Position numbers and translations under genes: made by a program. Below the pieces are notes generated by a model. The model did not search any database, was not told where the DNA came from, and saw only the letters and a list, made by a program, of their open reading frames with translations. Positions 1-6,629 of a stretch of DNA of 9,602 nt are shown here, piece after piece. Positions within the stretch are counted from its first letter, which is position 1. Every line of letters begins with the position of its first letter. The stretch is from an uncultured Clostridia bacterium (GTDB lineage Bacteria > Bacillota > Clostridia > Oscillospirales > Butyricicoccaceae): the NCBI GenBank assembly GCA_910589115.1, contig CAJUSB010000123.1, positions 1 to 9,602 of the forward strand. Reading direction: 5' to 3'.

Positions 1-71
1 CGCCTCTCTTTCAATGGCTGCCTTTTTCTGGGATTTTTATGAAACTGCCGTGAGTGCAAAGGGTAAAAGTA
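1..71. other. Upstream flank, no gene seen
   Basis: This short stretch precedes the first promoter. It has pyrimidine-rich patches but no ORF with a ribosome binding site, no clear hairpin and no recognisable gene end. Whatever lies further upstream is outside the window. Confidence 0.4.
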
Positions 72-99
72 TTGACTTTTCTGTCGAAAAGTTTATAAT
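72..99 (+). promoter_or_regulatory. Sigma-A-type promoter of the surface operon
   Basis: A -35 box TTGACT (72-77) and a perfect -10 box TATAAT (94-99) are separated by 16 bases. Transcription would begin near 105-107, leaving a leader of about 75 bases before the first start codon at 181. It is the only strong promoter seen ahead of the four rightward genes, so it probably drives all of them. Confidence 0.72.
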
Positions 100-110
100 A
101 AGTAGTACAT

Positions 111-161
111 GTGCCGAAAGTGTGCAGCGGAAAAGTCTCGATGCTGCGCTGGCATCGGCAC
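111..161 (+). promoter_or_regulatory. Structured 5' leader stem
   Basis: GTGCCGA (111-117) pairs perfectly with TCGGCAC (155-161). Inside it, GCAGC (124-128) can pair with GCTGC (143-147). The stem begins only a few bases after the predicted transcription start, and the Shine-Dalgarno GGGGGAG (168-174) is left just outside it. It could stabilise the mRNA 5' end or be a regulatory leader. No known riboswitch class is recognised. Confidence 0.4.
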
Positions 162-180
162 GGTTTAGGGGGAGTTTTAT

Positions 181-1479
181 ATGAAGTTTTGCCGCACTGT
201 TGTGCGCCTAATGCCTGCGGCCCTGCTGCTGTGCTGTCTGACGGTGCAGGCCGATGCGTCACATTCGGCGTATACGCTGCGCACCGGTTCGCACGACAAA
301 TATTTGGATGGTACGCCGTCAGGAGCTTACCAGCCGTCCGCTGCGCTGACACGTGCACAGGCCGCATCAATCGTTTACGGACTTATGGAGCAGCCCCCCG
401 CCGTGCGTTATGGCGGATTTGCAGACGTTCCGGCCGGGGCCTGGTATGAGCAGGCTGCCGAAGCCCTTGCTGCCGCCGGGATTCTTCCGCCGGATGATAC
501 CGGACGGTTCCGCCCCAGCGAGCCTATCACCCGCGCCGAGTGTGCGGCAATGCTTTCCCATTTCCTGCCGCCGCCGCAGGCTGTCCTTTCCTTTGCTGAC
601 CTTCCCGCTGATGCGCCGGAGGCGGGCGCAGCTTCTGCGGCTGCTGGTCAGGGGCTGCTTTCTGCCGATGATGCGGGGAATTTTCGTCCGGCTGACCCCG
701 TAACACGGGCGGAGGCTGCGGTCATTTTCAACCGTCTGCTGGGCCGCGCCCCGAATCCTTCTGAATTGATGAGCACCCCGGAAATGCGTGTGTTCGCCGA
801 TGTCCCGGTCAATCATTGGGCATATGCTGATATCCTTGAAGCAACTACGACGCATTCTTATGTACCTGTCACCGGCAGCCAGTTTGAACGCTGGACAGAT
901 TTCCAGCGCGAAGAAGCCCGCATTGCGGACGGCTTCCATAACATTGACGGATGGCTTTATTTCGCCCGGGATGGGCGGTATGTCGCTGCTGAAACGGTTG
1001 GTAGCTTTACTTTTGACGAAAACGGACGCTGGACAACCGGCAATTCCGCACTGGATGAAACGCTTGCCGGAATTGTCCGCGCACAAATCAAGGATGACAT
1101 GTCCCGCGATGAAAAGCTGCGTATCCTCTATAATTACATCCGTGATAACTTTACTTATATCAAGCGGGGTCTGGTTTCCAAAGAACAGACCGGATGGCAG
1201 TCGGAGTATGCTGCCAGCTTCTTTGCGGATGGGCGGGGGAACTGTTTCAGTTTTGCTGCTGCGTTTCAGCAGCTTTGCCGTTCCATTGGGGTTGACGCCG
1301 TTACGGTCGTCGGAAACCTCGGCAAAAACCGTCAGCCACATGGCTGGGTTGAAATCACGCTGGACGGTGTTGCCGCAGTCTATGATCCGGAGATAGAGAT
1401 GGTTTACCGTGGCCGGGGAGGCACTTATGATATGTTCCGGTTCCAGTATTCCGCCGCGCCGTTTGATTATTGGAAATAA
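181..1479 (+). CDS. Secreted SLH-domain protein with transglutaminase-like domain
   Basis: A 432-residue exported protein. Residues 1-26 form a signal peptide (basic start, hydrophobic core, likely cleavage after an Ala-x-Ala-type site). Surface-layer homology repeats follow at about 42-68 (partial), 80-129, 138-188 and 205-228, with the typical F-A-D-V/L-P and F-R-P-x-x-x-(I/V)-T-R-A-E signatures; such domains usually anchor proteins non-covalently to wall polymers. Residues 250-287 resemble a choline-binding-type GW/YF/DG repeat. The C-terminal domain (about 290-432) is transglutaminase-like (papain fold), with the apparent triad C355 (in GRGNCFSF), H387 (PHGWVEI) and D402 (VYDPE). The start is supported by GGGGGAG at 168-174. 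It is the first gene of the operon, 3 bases ahead of the MBOAT gene. Bacterial members of this fold can be proteases, amidases or cross-linking enzymes, so the reaction is open. Its location outside the membrane is a firm inference. Confidence 0.88.
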   Translation: MKFCRTVVRLMPAALLLCCLTVQADASHSAYTLRTGSHDKYLDGTPSGAYQPSAALTRAQAASIVYGLMEQPPAVRYGGFADVPAGAWYEQAAEALAAAGILPPDDTGRFRPSEPITRAECAAMLSHFLPPPQAVLSFADLPADAPEAGAASAAAGQGLLSADDAGNFRPADPVTRAEAAVIFNRLLGRAPNPSELMSTPEMRVFADVPVNHWAYADILEATTTHSYVPVTGSQFERWTDFQREEARIADGFHNIDGWLYFARDGRYVAAETVGSFTFDENGRWTTGNSALDETLAGIVRAQIKDDMSRDEKLRILYNYIRDNFTYIKRGLVSKEQTGWQSEYAASFFADGRGNCFSFAAAFQQLCRSIGVDAVTVVGNLGKNRQPHGWVEITLDGVAAVYDPEIEMVYRGRGGTYDMFRFQYSAAPFDYWK

Positions 1480-1482
1480 GAT

Positions 1483-2883
1483 ATGGTTTTCAGTTCACCG
1501 GTTTTTCTGTTTTTCTTTTTCCCGGTCGTTTATTTAGGCTGCCGGTTCGCGCCCCGCTGCGCACGGAATGGATGGCTGGCACTTTCCAGCCTGGTTTTCT
1601 ATGCGTTCGGACAGCTGCACTATACCTTGCTTTTGCTTGCAAGCGTTACCGCAAATTATTGCTTTGGACGGCTGCTGATGCGGCTGCCCCGGCATCGCCG
1701 CATAGTTGTGGCCTGTGCCGCTGCGGTGAATCTGCTCGTACTTGGTGCGTTTAAGTATCTGGACTTTTTAGCAGGGACTTTCAATGGCTTGTTTGGCCTG
1801 TCGATCCCGCTTCCGGGTATCGTCTTGCCGATTGGTATTTCGTTCTATACTTTCCAAGGGCTTAGTTATGTGATTGATGTTTACCGGGACCCGCAGGAGG
1901 GGGCGGCCAGTTTTCCAAAGCTGCTGCTGTATATTTCCTTTTTTCCGCAGCTGATTGCAGGGCCTATCATTAAATATCACGATGTATCGAAACAGATTGA
2001 TCAGCGGGAAATGACGCCTGACCGTACACTTGCCGGACTGGCGCGGTTTATTACCGGCCTTGCAAAGAAGATGCTGCTCGCGAATACCGCAGGGGAAGTG
2101 GCAGACGCTGTTTTTGCCCTGACGGCTGACGGGATGGATTTTCGGCTTGCATGGTTGGGGGCGGTGTGCTATACCCTGCAAATTTACTTTGATTTCAGCG
2201 GCTATAGTGATATGGCGATTGGCCTTGGCAAGCTGTTCGGGTTTGATTTCCTTGAGAATTTTAATCTGCCTTATGTTTCCCGCTCTATTAAGGAGTTTTG
2301 GAGGCGTTGGCATATTTCCCTGAGTTCATGGTTCCGTGACTATCTTTATATTCCGCTCGGCGGCAGCCGGAAAGGCCCGCTCCGTACCAAATTAAATAAG
2401 CTGGCTGTATTTTTTGCAACCGGCCTCTGGCATGGGGCAAACTGGACGTTTGTTCTCTGGGGGCTTTGGCACGGCCTGTTTTCCGTGCTGGAGGATGCAA
2501 ATTTGATTCCGCAGCGCCTTCGCCGTTCGGGTGCAGGGCAGGTCTATACGATGCTGGTAGTGATACTCGGCTTTGTACTGTTCCGTGCGGAAAGCCTCGC
2601 GGATGCATGGCTGGTGATTTCTAAAATGTTTCTGTTTACAACAGCGCCTGTGCATACCCTTACGCTCTATGCACTGCTTGACGGCTGGACGGTATTCCTG
2701 CTGCTGACTGCGGCATTGTTGGCACTCGGGTTGCCGCAGCGTCTGTGTGCGCTGGCTGACGGACGTATTTCCGCGCCTGCGCGTGAGGGTATTCAGGCCG
2801 TATTTTATGCGGCGCTCTTTTTCCTGAGTGTGCTCGCGCTTGCAAGTGCGGCATTTAACCCGTTCATTTATTTTCAGTTCTGA
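1483..2883 (+). CDS. MBOAT family O-acyltransferase (AlgI-like)
   Basis: A 466-residue multi-spanning membrane protein of AlgI/DltB type, close to the usual family length. Hydrophobic segments recur throughout. Family signatures are PIGISFYTFQ (116-125), YFDFSGYSDMAIG (235-247), EFWRRWHISLSSWFRDYLYIPLGG (271-294) and GLWHGANW (314-321), ending in the usual NPFIYFQF tail. H317 in the WHG motif corresponds to the conserved catalytic histidine of MBOAT enzymes; H277 is the second conserved histidine. Such proteins pass an acyl group, usually acetyl, from the cytoplasm across the membrane for attachment to an exported polymer. It starts 3 bases after the preceding stop with only a weak GGAA ribosome site, so translational coupling is likely. 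The next gene encodes the expected AlgX/AlgJ-like partner. The acceptor polymer cannot be told from the sequence; no D-alanine-loading genes (dltA/dltC) are present, which argues against a standard dlt system. Confidence 0.93.
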   Translation: MVFSSPVFLFFFFPVVYLGCRFAPRCARNGWLALSSLVFYAFGQLHYTLLLLASVTANYCFGRLLMRLPRHRRIVVACAAAVNLLVLGAFKYLDFLAGTFNGLFGLSIPLPGIVLPIGISFYTFQGLSYVIDVYRDPQEGAASFPKLLLYISFFPQLIAGPIIKYHDVSKQIDQREMTPDRTLAGLARFITGLAKKMLLANTAGEVADAVFALTADGMDFRLAWLGAVCYTLQIYFDFSGYSDMAIGLGKLFGFDFLENFNLPYVSRSIKEFWRRWHISLSSWFRDYLYIPLGGSRKGPLRTKLNKLAVFFATGLWHGANWTFVLWGLWHGLFSVLEDANLIPQRLRRSGAGQVYTMLVVILGFVLFRAESLADAWLVISKMFLFTTAPVHTLTLYALLDGWTVFLLLTAALLALGLPQRLCALADGRISAPAREGIQAVFYAALFFLSVLALASAAFNPFIYFQF

Positions 2884-2927
2884 ATCGTTTTATCCTGCTT
2901 GCAGCTTGAAAGGAGCGTAATCATACC

Positions 2928-4286
2928 ATGACCGTGCAAACAAAAGCGAATATTGCTGCCGGTGCGTTCCTTGCTGCGTGTCTGCTGCCTGCGGCCGGGA
3001 TGCTTCTGCCGGAGCGTCCAGCCGCAGCCAATCAGGCACTTGCGCCGCCGCCCTCGTTTACGCGTCCCGACGGAAGCTGGAACCCAGCGCTTTTACAGGA
3101 GGTTTCTGATTATATTGCAGATCATTTCGGATTCCGACAGGAGCTGATTACTGCGGAGGCTGCGCTGGAAGCCAGTGTGTTCCATTCTTCTGCCTCGGAT
3201 AAGGTATTACTCGGACGGGAGGGCTGGCTGTTTTATCAGGAAACATTGCCCGGCTATCTGCATACTGATCCGATGACCGAGCGGGAGCTGTACGCGGCAG
3301 CCCATACGCTTGCGCTGGTGCAGGAATATGCAGCCGGACAGGGGGCTTCACTGCTGTTTACGGTCGCACCCAATAAATGCTCGCTCTATCCGGAATATTT
3401 GCCAAGGGTCGGCACACCGTTGCCGGGGGAGGCGGATATTGACCGTCTTCGCCCACTGCTGGAGCAGGAGGGCGTGCCCTATGCTGATTTGTTTGTGGCG
3501 TTCCGCGCCCAGCCGGACGTGCTTTATCACCGGCTGGATTCGCACTGGAATGCACGCGGCGCGGCATTGGCACATGACGTGCTGACGAACGGAAAAGCAC
3601 AGCCATTCTTTTCCGGCAGCTGGCAGGCTGTCCGTACACATCGGGGCGACCTTTACGAAATGCTGTATCCAGCCGGAGGTGCGCTGGACGAAACGATGGT
3701 GTTTGACCGTGCATTTGCGTTTACATATGTCCGCGAACCCCGCAGCCCGGAGGATCAGCGCATTGAGACTCAAAACCCGGAGCGTACCGGTTCGCTGCTG
3801 ATGTTCCGTGATTCCTTTGGCAATGCGCTGTATCCGTTTATGGCGGACAGTTATGGAAAAGCAGTTTTTTCGCGTGCGATGCCTTACTCGCTCACCCTGT
3901 TGGAGGAGACGGGTGCAGATACACTGGTCATTGAGCTGGTCGAACGGAATCTGAAATGGCTTGCGCTTCGCGCTCCGATTTTTCCGGCACCGCAGCGCGG
4001 ACTGACCGGAGAGCCGCCGCAGGGCAGCGTATCTGCGCGAGTGAAGATTTCGGATGATGGGCTGCTACCCGGATTCCTTCGGATAGAGGGCAGCCTTAGT
4101 GGGGCGGTTGATGAGCAGTCGCCGGTATATGTCCGACTGGGCGGGATGCTGTATGAAGCCAGTCCATCGGGTGGGGGTGAATTTTCGTTTACTTTATATG
4201 TACCGGAAGATGCCCAAACGGAAGAGACGCAGGTACTTTACCTGATGGATGGGAGCCTTTATATAGTACCGGCTGCTGTTGATTAA
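2928..4286 (+). CDS. Exported DHHW / AlgX-AlgJ-like SGNH-family protein
   Basis: A 452-residue protein with an N-terminal hydrophobic segment (about 7-27) serving as signal peptide or membrane anchor. The body matches the AlgX/AlgJ/DHHW group that partners MBOAT acyltransferases: an ADHFGFR segment (64-70), GREGWLFY (96-103), APNKCSLYPEYLP (147-159), the acid-histidine pair D204 and H206 in LDSHWN, and the nucleophile S296 in FRDSFGN. Together D204/H206/S296 form the expected SGNH-type triad. In alginate acetylation these proteins take the acetyl group delivered by AlgI and transfer it to the polymer outside the membrane; the same role is inferred here. Residues 365-452 form a C-terminal beta-rich-looking extension (AlgX has a carbohydrate-binding module there; equivalence is a guess). 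The ribosome site AAAGGAG (2909-2915) is 12 bases upstream, longer than ideal, but no better start exists. The gene follows the MBOAT gene by 44 bases. Confidence 0.88.
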   Translation: MTVQTKANIAAGAFLAACLLPAAGMLLPERPAAANQALAPPPSFTRPDGSWNPALLQEVSDYIADHFGFRQELITAEAALEASVFHSSASDKVLLGREGWLFYQETLPGYLHTDPMTERELYAAAHTLALVQEYAAGQGASLLFTVAPNKCSLYPEYLPRVGTPLPGEADIDRLRPLLEQEGVPYADLFVAFRAQPDVLYHRLDSHWNARGAALAHDVLTNGKAQPFFSGSWQAVRTHRGDLYEMLYPAGGALDETMVFDRAFAFTYVREPRSPEDQRIETQNPERTGSLLMFRDSFGNALYPFMADSYGKAVFSRAMPYSLTLLEETGADTLVIELVERNLKWLALRAPIFPAPQRGLTGEPPQGSVSARVKISDDGLLPGFLRIEGSLSGAVDEQSPVYVRLGGMLYEASPSGGGEFSFTLYVPEDAQTEETQVLYLMDGSLYIVPAAVD

Positions 4287-4353
4287 GTGTCCATTTGGGG
4301 ATTGATGGGGTATCTGCGCTTAAAATCATAATGACAGAAAAGGGGTTCTTTTT

Positions 4354-5016
4354 ATGAAAAAATTGACAATCATTCTTTTAACATGTACACTTTTGCTTTC
4401 CCTTATGGCGTGCGGCGGAGCGGGTTCCGGTGCAGATACGGGTACGACTGCTGATATGACGGTGGATGGTACTGATGGGGCGCCCTCTGCGAAGGAGGTT
4501 GATACCTCATCGTCTGATTCTCCGGTTGATAAGGAGGAGGAGGGGGAAACAGATCCTGCTGCGGCAGCAGCGGTAACAGCGGCAAAGGAACCAGCAATTA
4601 CGGAGGATACACCAGAGGAAGCGATTCCGGCGGTGACGGATAAACCTGTTGAACAGCCTGCACCGGCAGAAGCGCACATTGAAGATGATACGCCTCCGGA
4701 GAAGCCGCAGGCTGCACCGGCAGAGCAGCCCGCTGCTACTCCGGCAGCGCCTGAGCCGGAACCGTCTGCGCCTCAACCTGAAACCCAGCCTGAGCCACCA
4801 GCTGAGCCGCCTGCTGCGGCTGCAACAGCGGATACTGCATCGGCATATATTGGGCAGGATGTGTCCAGCCTGATTGCAGCGCTTGGGGAGCCGGGGAGCC
4901 GCACTTATGCGCCCAGCTGCCTGGGCGAGGGGGAAGACGGTGAGCTGTCCTACAGTGGATTTACCGTCTATACCTATCGCGAGAACGGCACAGAGACAGT
5001 GCAGGCGGTTGAGTAA
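4354..5016 (+). CDS. Lipoprotein with acidic Pro/Ala/Glu linker
   Basis: A 220-residue lipoprotein. Residues 1-19 are a lipoprotein signal peptide (KK start, hydrophobic core) ending in the lipobox L-M-A-C with lipidated C20. Residues 21-160 are low-complexity, rich in Ala, Pro, Glu, Asp and Thr, and probably an extended spacer across the cell wall. Only about 163-220 look folded: YIGQDVSSLIAALGEPGSR, then a segment with C189 and alternating aromatic residues (SYSGFTVYTY). The first part recalls SmpA/BamE-like small lipoprotein domains that start with a helix and 'LG.P', but this is weak. A good ribosome site AGGGG (4341-4345) precedes the ATG. It lies 67 bases after the DHHW gene and before the operon's closing hairpin, so it probably belongs to the same unit and works at the outer membrane face. 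Function unknown. Confidence 0.82.
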   Translation: MKKLTIILLTCTLLLSLMACGGAGSGADTGTTADMTVDGTDGAPSAKEVDTSSSDSPVDKEEEGETDPAAAAAVTAAKEPAITEDTPEEAIPAVTDKPVEQPAPAEAHIEDDTPPEKPQAAPAEQPAATPAAPEPEPSAPQPETQPEPPAEPPAAAATADTASAYIGQDVSSLIAALGEPGSRTYAPSCLGEGEDGELSYSGFTVYTYRENGTETVQAVE

Positions 5017-5056
5017 AGAAGTTATAATTAGTCTCAAACATACCGCAGCTGCGTAA

Positions 5057-5093
5057 CCCCGCCCGCCGTCCTTTTGGCGGGCGGGGCAGTTTG
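5057..5093 (+). terminator. GC-rich hairpin ending the surface operon
   Basis: CCCCGCCCGCC (5057-5067) and GGCGGGCGGGG (5076-5086) form a perfect 11-bp stem with an 8-base loop, 40 bases after the lipoprotein stop codon. The following CAGTTTG is only a weak T-tract, so termination may be incomplete, but position and stability fit an operon terminator. Confidence 0.65.
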
Positions 5094-5121
5094 CATATAC
5101 GGTTGTGACTGCACTTATTCC

Positions 5122-5203
5122 CCGCCGCAGCGGAGAAAAAGCTTTTACTCAATTTTTTCTCGAAAAAATTGCGGGTGCAGGGCAGCGTCCTGCCGCCGCC
5201 CGC
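5122..5203. repeat. Palindromic intergenic element
   Basis: Four palindromes follow one another: CCGC/GCGG (5122-5133), AAAAGCTTTT (5137-5146), AATTTTTT-CTCG-AAAAAATT (5151-5170), and a stem of GCGGG (5171-5175)/CCCGC (5199-5203) enclosing GCAGG/CCTGC (5177-5193). There is no credible gene here. The layout resembles dispersed palindromic repeats common between genes in Faecalibacterium-type genomes; that link is from memory and has not been tested. Confidence 0.5.
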
Positions 5204-5260
5204 GCAGGGCACGTATGAGAATCCACGGCAACTTCAAATAAAAGCTAATTGCAGGATGGA

Positions 5261-5303
5261 AAAAAGGCCGTTCCGAACGAGTTCCGTTTCGGGCGGCCTT
5301 TTT
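5261..5303 (-). terminator. Intrinsic terminator of the HPr-like gene (bidirectional)
   Basis: AAAAAGGCCG (5261-5270) pairs with CGGCCTTTTT (5294-5303), extended by TCCGAA against TTCGG(G) with a small irregularity. The hairpin begins 7 bases after the leftward stop codon at 5311, and the leftward transcript ends in a run of six U. The flanking A and T runs would also let it act on rightward transcripts that read through the hairpin at 5057-5086. Confidence 0.85.
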
Positions 5304-5310
5304 CCTGCTT

Positions 5311-5550
5311 TTAGCCTGCGCTTGGTGTGCAGTAATCTGCAAGCGCCTCTGTAAGTGCTGCGGGGATTTCACCATGAACTTGAAGAGAAAGCGGTTCTTC
5401 CAGTTCAAGGCTGAAAATGCCCATGATGGACTTTGCATCGACAATATAACGTCCGGCGCACAGATCGAAATCGTTGTCGAACCGGTTTACCAGGTTTACA
5501 AAATTTTTGACACGCGCAATGGTGTCGAGACAGACGGTGAATTCCTTCAT
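5311..5550 (-). CDS. HPr-like (Crh-type) regulatory protein lacking the active histidine
   Basis: A 79-residue protein of the HPr fold. The best match to HPr is DAKSIMGIFSLEL (38-50), equivalent to the region around the regulatory serine of Bacillus HPr (KSIMG); S41 is the counterpart of Ser46, the target of HPr kinase. At the place of the HPr active-site motif HARP the protein reads TIARV (10-14), so the histidine that carries phosphate in the sugar phosphotransferase chain is absent. It therefore cannot act as a normal phosphocarrier; a signalling role like that of Crh, which binds CcpA when serine-phosphorylated, is the reasonable inference. The reading frame is open further upstream, but the ATG at 5550 is chosen because AGAGAGG sits just before it and the promoter at 5590-5598 lies within the longer version. 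Own promoter and terminator make it a single-gene unit. Similar histidine-less HPr relatives are widespread in Clostridia. Confidence 0.83.
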   Translation of the reverse strand: MKEFTVCLDTIARVKNFVNLVNRFDNDFDLCAGRYIVDAKSIMGIFSLELEEPLSLQVHGEIPAALTEALADYCTPSAG

Positions 5551-5589
5551 TTGTAGTTTTCCTCTCTGTTTGTTGGCTTTTATAGGTCT

Positions 5590-5598
5590 ATTATACCA
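5590..5598 (-). promoter_or_regulatory. Extended -10 promoter of the HPr-like gene
   Basis: On the minus strand a perfect TATAAT (5595-5590) is preceded by TGG, giving an extended -10. The -35 region (around 5613-5618, TTTGTT) is poor, as is common with extended -10 promoters. The transcript would start near 5583, leaving about 33 bases of leader. Confidence 0.6.
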
Positions 5599-5643
5599 CA
5601 GCCGAACGGAAAAACAAAGGAAAGATTTGAAGCAGACAAGCAG

Positions 5644-5682
5644 ACAGCGAAAACAGCCGGGAAATTTGACTGTTTTCGCTGT
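5644..5682. terminator. Perfect 13-bp inverted repeat after the Rpn gene
   Basis: ACAGCGAAAACAG (5644-5656) is exactly inverted at 5670-5682 around a 13-base loop. It begins 25 bases beyond the leftward stop codon of the nuclease gene, so it is a candidate transcript end. There is no T-tract directly after the stem in either direction, so it may instead stabilise the 3' end or be a protein-binding site. Confidence 0.45.
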
Positions 5683-5707
5683 AAGGTATCGTTTGAGATT
5701 AAAAAGA

Positions 5708-6601
5708 TTACTGTAGATCAGTGACGGATATGTGATGTTCTGATGCAATCTGGAGAACTTCCTCATATCCTATATTTAGGATTTCTGCTGTTTTGTGGGC
5801 GTTTTTGAAATGCTTGAGCAGTTCGCAGATTACTTGCGTGCGACCCTGCGCAAGGCCCTCTGCGCGGCCCTCCGCGAGCCCCTCTGCGCGGCCTTCCGCA
5901 TGTCCCTCTGCGCGGGCCTCCATGCGGTTTGCCCAATCACGAAGATGTAGAGACATAAATTCCAACCTCCATTGTTCATTTGATTTGGCGTACTGAACTG
6001 CCTGATCAAGCTGACGGGTAAATGAATCCGCTGACTCCCGGCCAGCAACATAGTCCAGAAAGGCTTTCAGCTCCGCAGAGGTATCATCCAACGTACCGGC
6101 TGCATTTAGAAAAATTTTCTGTGTTTCATCTCCAAGGGCGAGTGACAGATCCTCAAGGCAGCGGTTTTCAAAGGTGTAGATATGCCGTCCCTGCCTGAAG
6201 ATATCAAAGGTGCAGATAAAAATAATGATCGTTTTTTTCAGCATCAGATAGCCAACACCTTTTTCGATCATGCTTAAATCCAGCATACTCCCGTAATATC
6301 GTATCCGCTTACGCAGATCCCGTTTGCTGACAGTCTGCATTTCGATGTTGTAGGCATTTTTCTGATCGTCCTCGACGTATACGTCGAGGCGCACCCCATG
6401 CGAATCGTAGGTGATATCCATGACCTTTTGGCTTTCCGGGTAGGAGATTCTTGCTATTTTGCTGCCTAGGATGCATTCCAGCAGCGGTTTGCAGTTTTCC
6501 GGCTGCTGCATGATTTTTCCGAACAGGAAATCATTGGAGATACCGGCCTGTTCCCATTGCAGGATGCTTTCCTGCCTGGCTTGTTCCCTGGTTGCTGCCA
6601 T
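5708..6601 (-). CDS. Rpn-family PD-(D/E)XK nuclease (transposase-like)
   Basis: A 297-residue protein of the Rpn / 'PD-(D/E)XK nuclease family transposase' group. The family's N-terminal hallmark NDFLFGKIM lies at 23-31. The nuclease core follows: D73 in RLDVYVED and E87-x-Q89 in NIEMQ, matching the D...(D/E)xK/Q active site. Then come RIRYYGSMLDLSMIEKG (99-115) and a strand-rich segment with IIIFICTFD (125-133). Near the C-terminus six four-residue repeats (mostly RAEG/LAEG, 230-253) precede a predicted helical tail. Rpn proteins cut DNA and promote RecA-independent recombination; some act in phage defence. The start at 6601 is preferred over an in-frame ATG at 6631 because AAAGGAGG precedes it and the upstream ATG overlaps the -10 box. 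It stands alone, with its own promoter, between unrelated housekeeping genes. Confidence 0.9.
   Translation of the reverse strand: MAATREQARQESILQWEQAGISNDFLFGKIMQQPENCKPLLECILGSKIARISYPESQKVMDITYDSHGVRLDVYVEDDQKNAYNIEMQTVSKRDLRKRIRYYGSMLDLSMIEKGVGYLMLKKTIIIFICTFDIFRQGRHIYTFENRCLEDLSLALGDETQKIFLNAAGTLDDTSAELKAFLDYVAGRESADSFTRQLDQAVQYAKSNEQWRLEFMSLHLRDWANRMEARAEGHAEGRAEGLAEGRAEGLAQGRTQVICELLKHFKNAHKTAEILNIGYEEVLQIASEHHISVTDLQ
5843..5914 (-). repeat. Six 12-bp tandem repeats inside the Rpn gene
   Basis: Six consecutive 12-base units encode RAEG, HAEG, RAEG, LAEG, RAEG and LAQG (residues 230-253). Each unit keeps the reading frame. Alternate units are most alike, suggesting a 24-base (eight-residue) expansion step. 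Such arrays vary in copy number among family members and probably form a helical, charged linker. Confidence 0.9.
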
Positions 6602-6629
6602 CGTGCGGCCTCCTTTGTTATGTAATTCC

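Noticed and set aside
367..1341. Long 324-codon minus-strand frame inside the SLH-transglutaminase gene
   Set aside because: It runs opposite a gene with clear domains and triad, has no family features and no ribosome site; it is a by-product of GC-rich codon use.
1483..4286. D-alanylation (dlt) operon
   Set aside because: The MBOAT protein resembles AlgI/DltB broadly, but there is no dltA or dltC gene and the partner has the DHHW/AlgX signature instead of DltD's.
4295..4326. Possible internal promoter before the lipoprotein gene (TTGGGG and TAAAAT)
   Set aside because: The spacer is 20 bases with a poor -35, and the alternative TTGATG gives only 13 bases; not convincing.
4507..5037. Arginine-rich 176-codon minus-strand frame
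   Set aside because: It is the complement of the lipoprotein's Pro/Ala/Glu-rich spacer; its Arg/Leu/Cys composition is an artefact.
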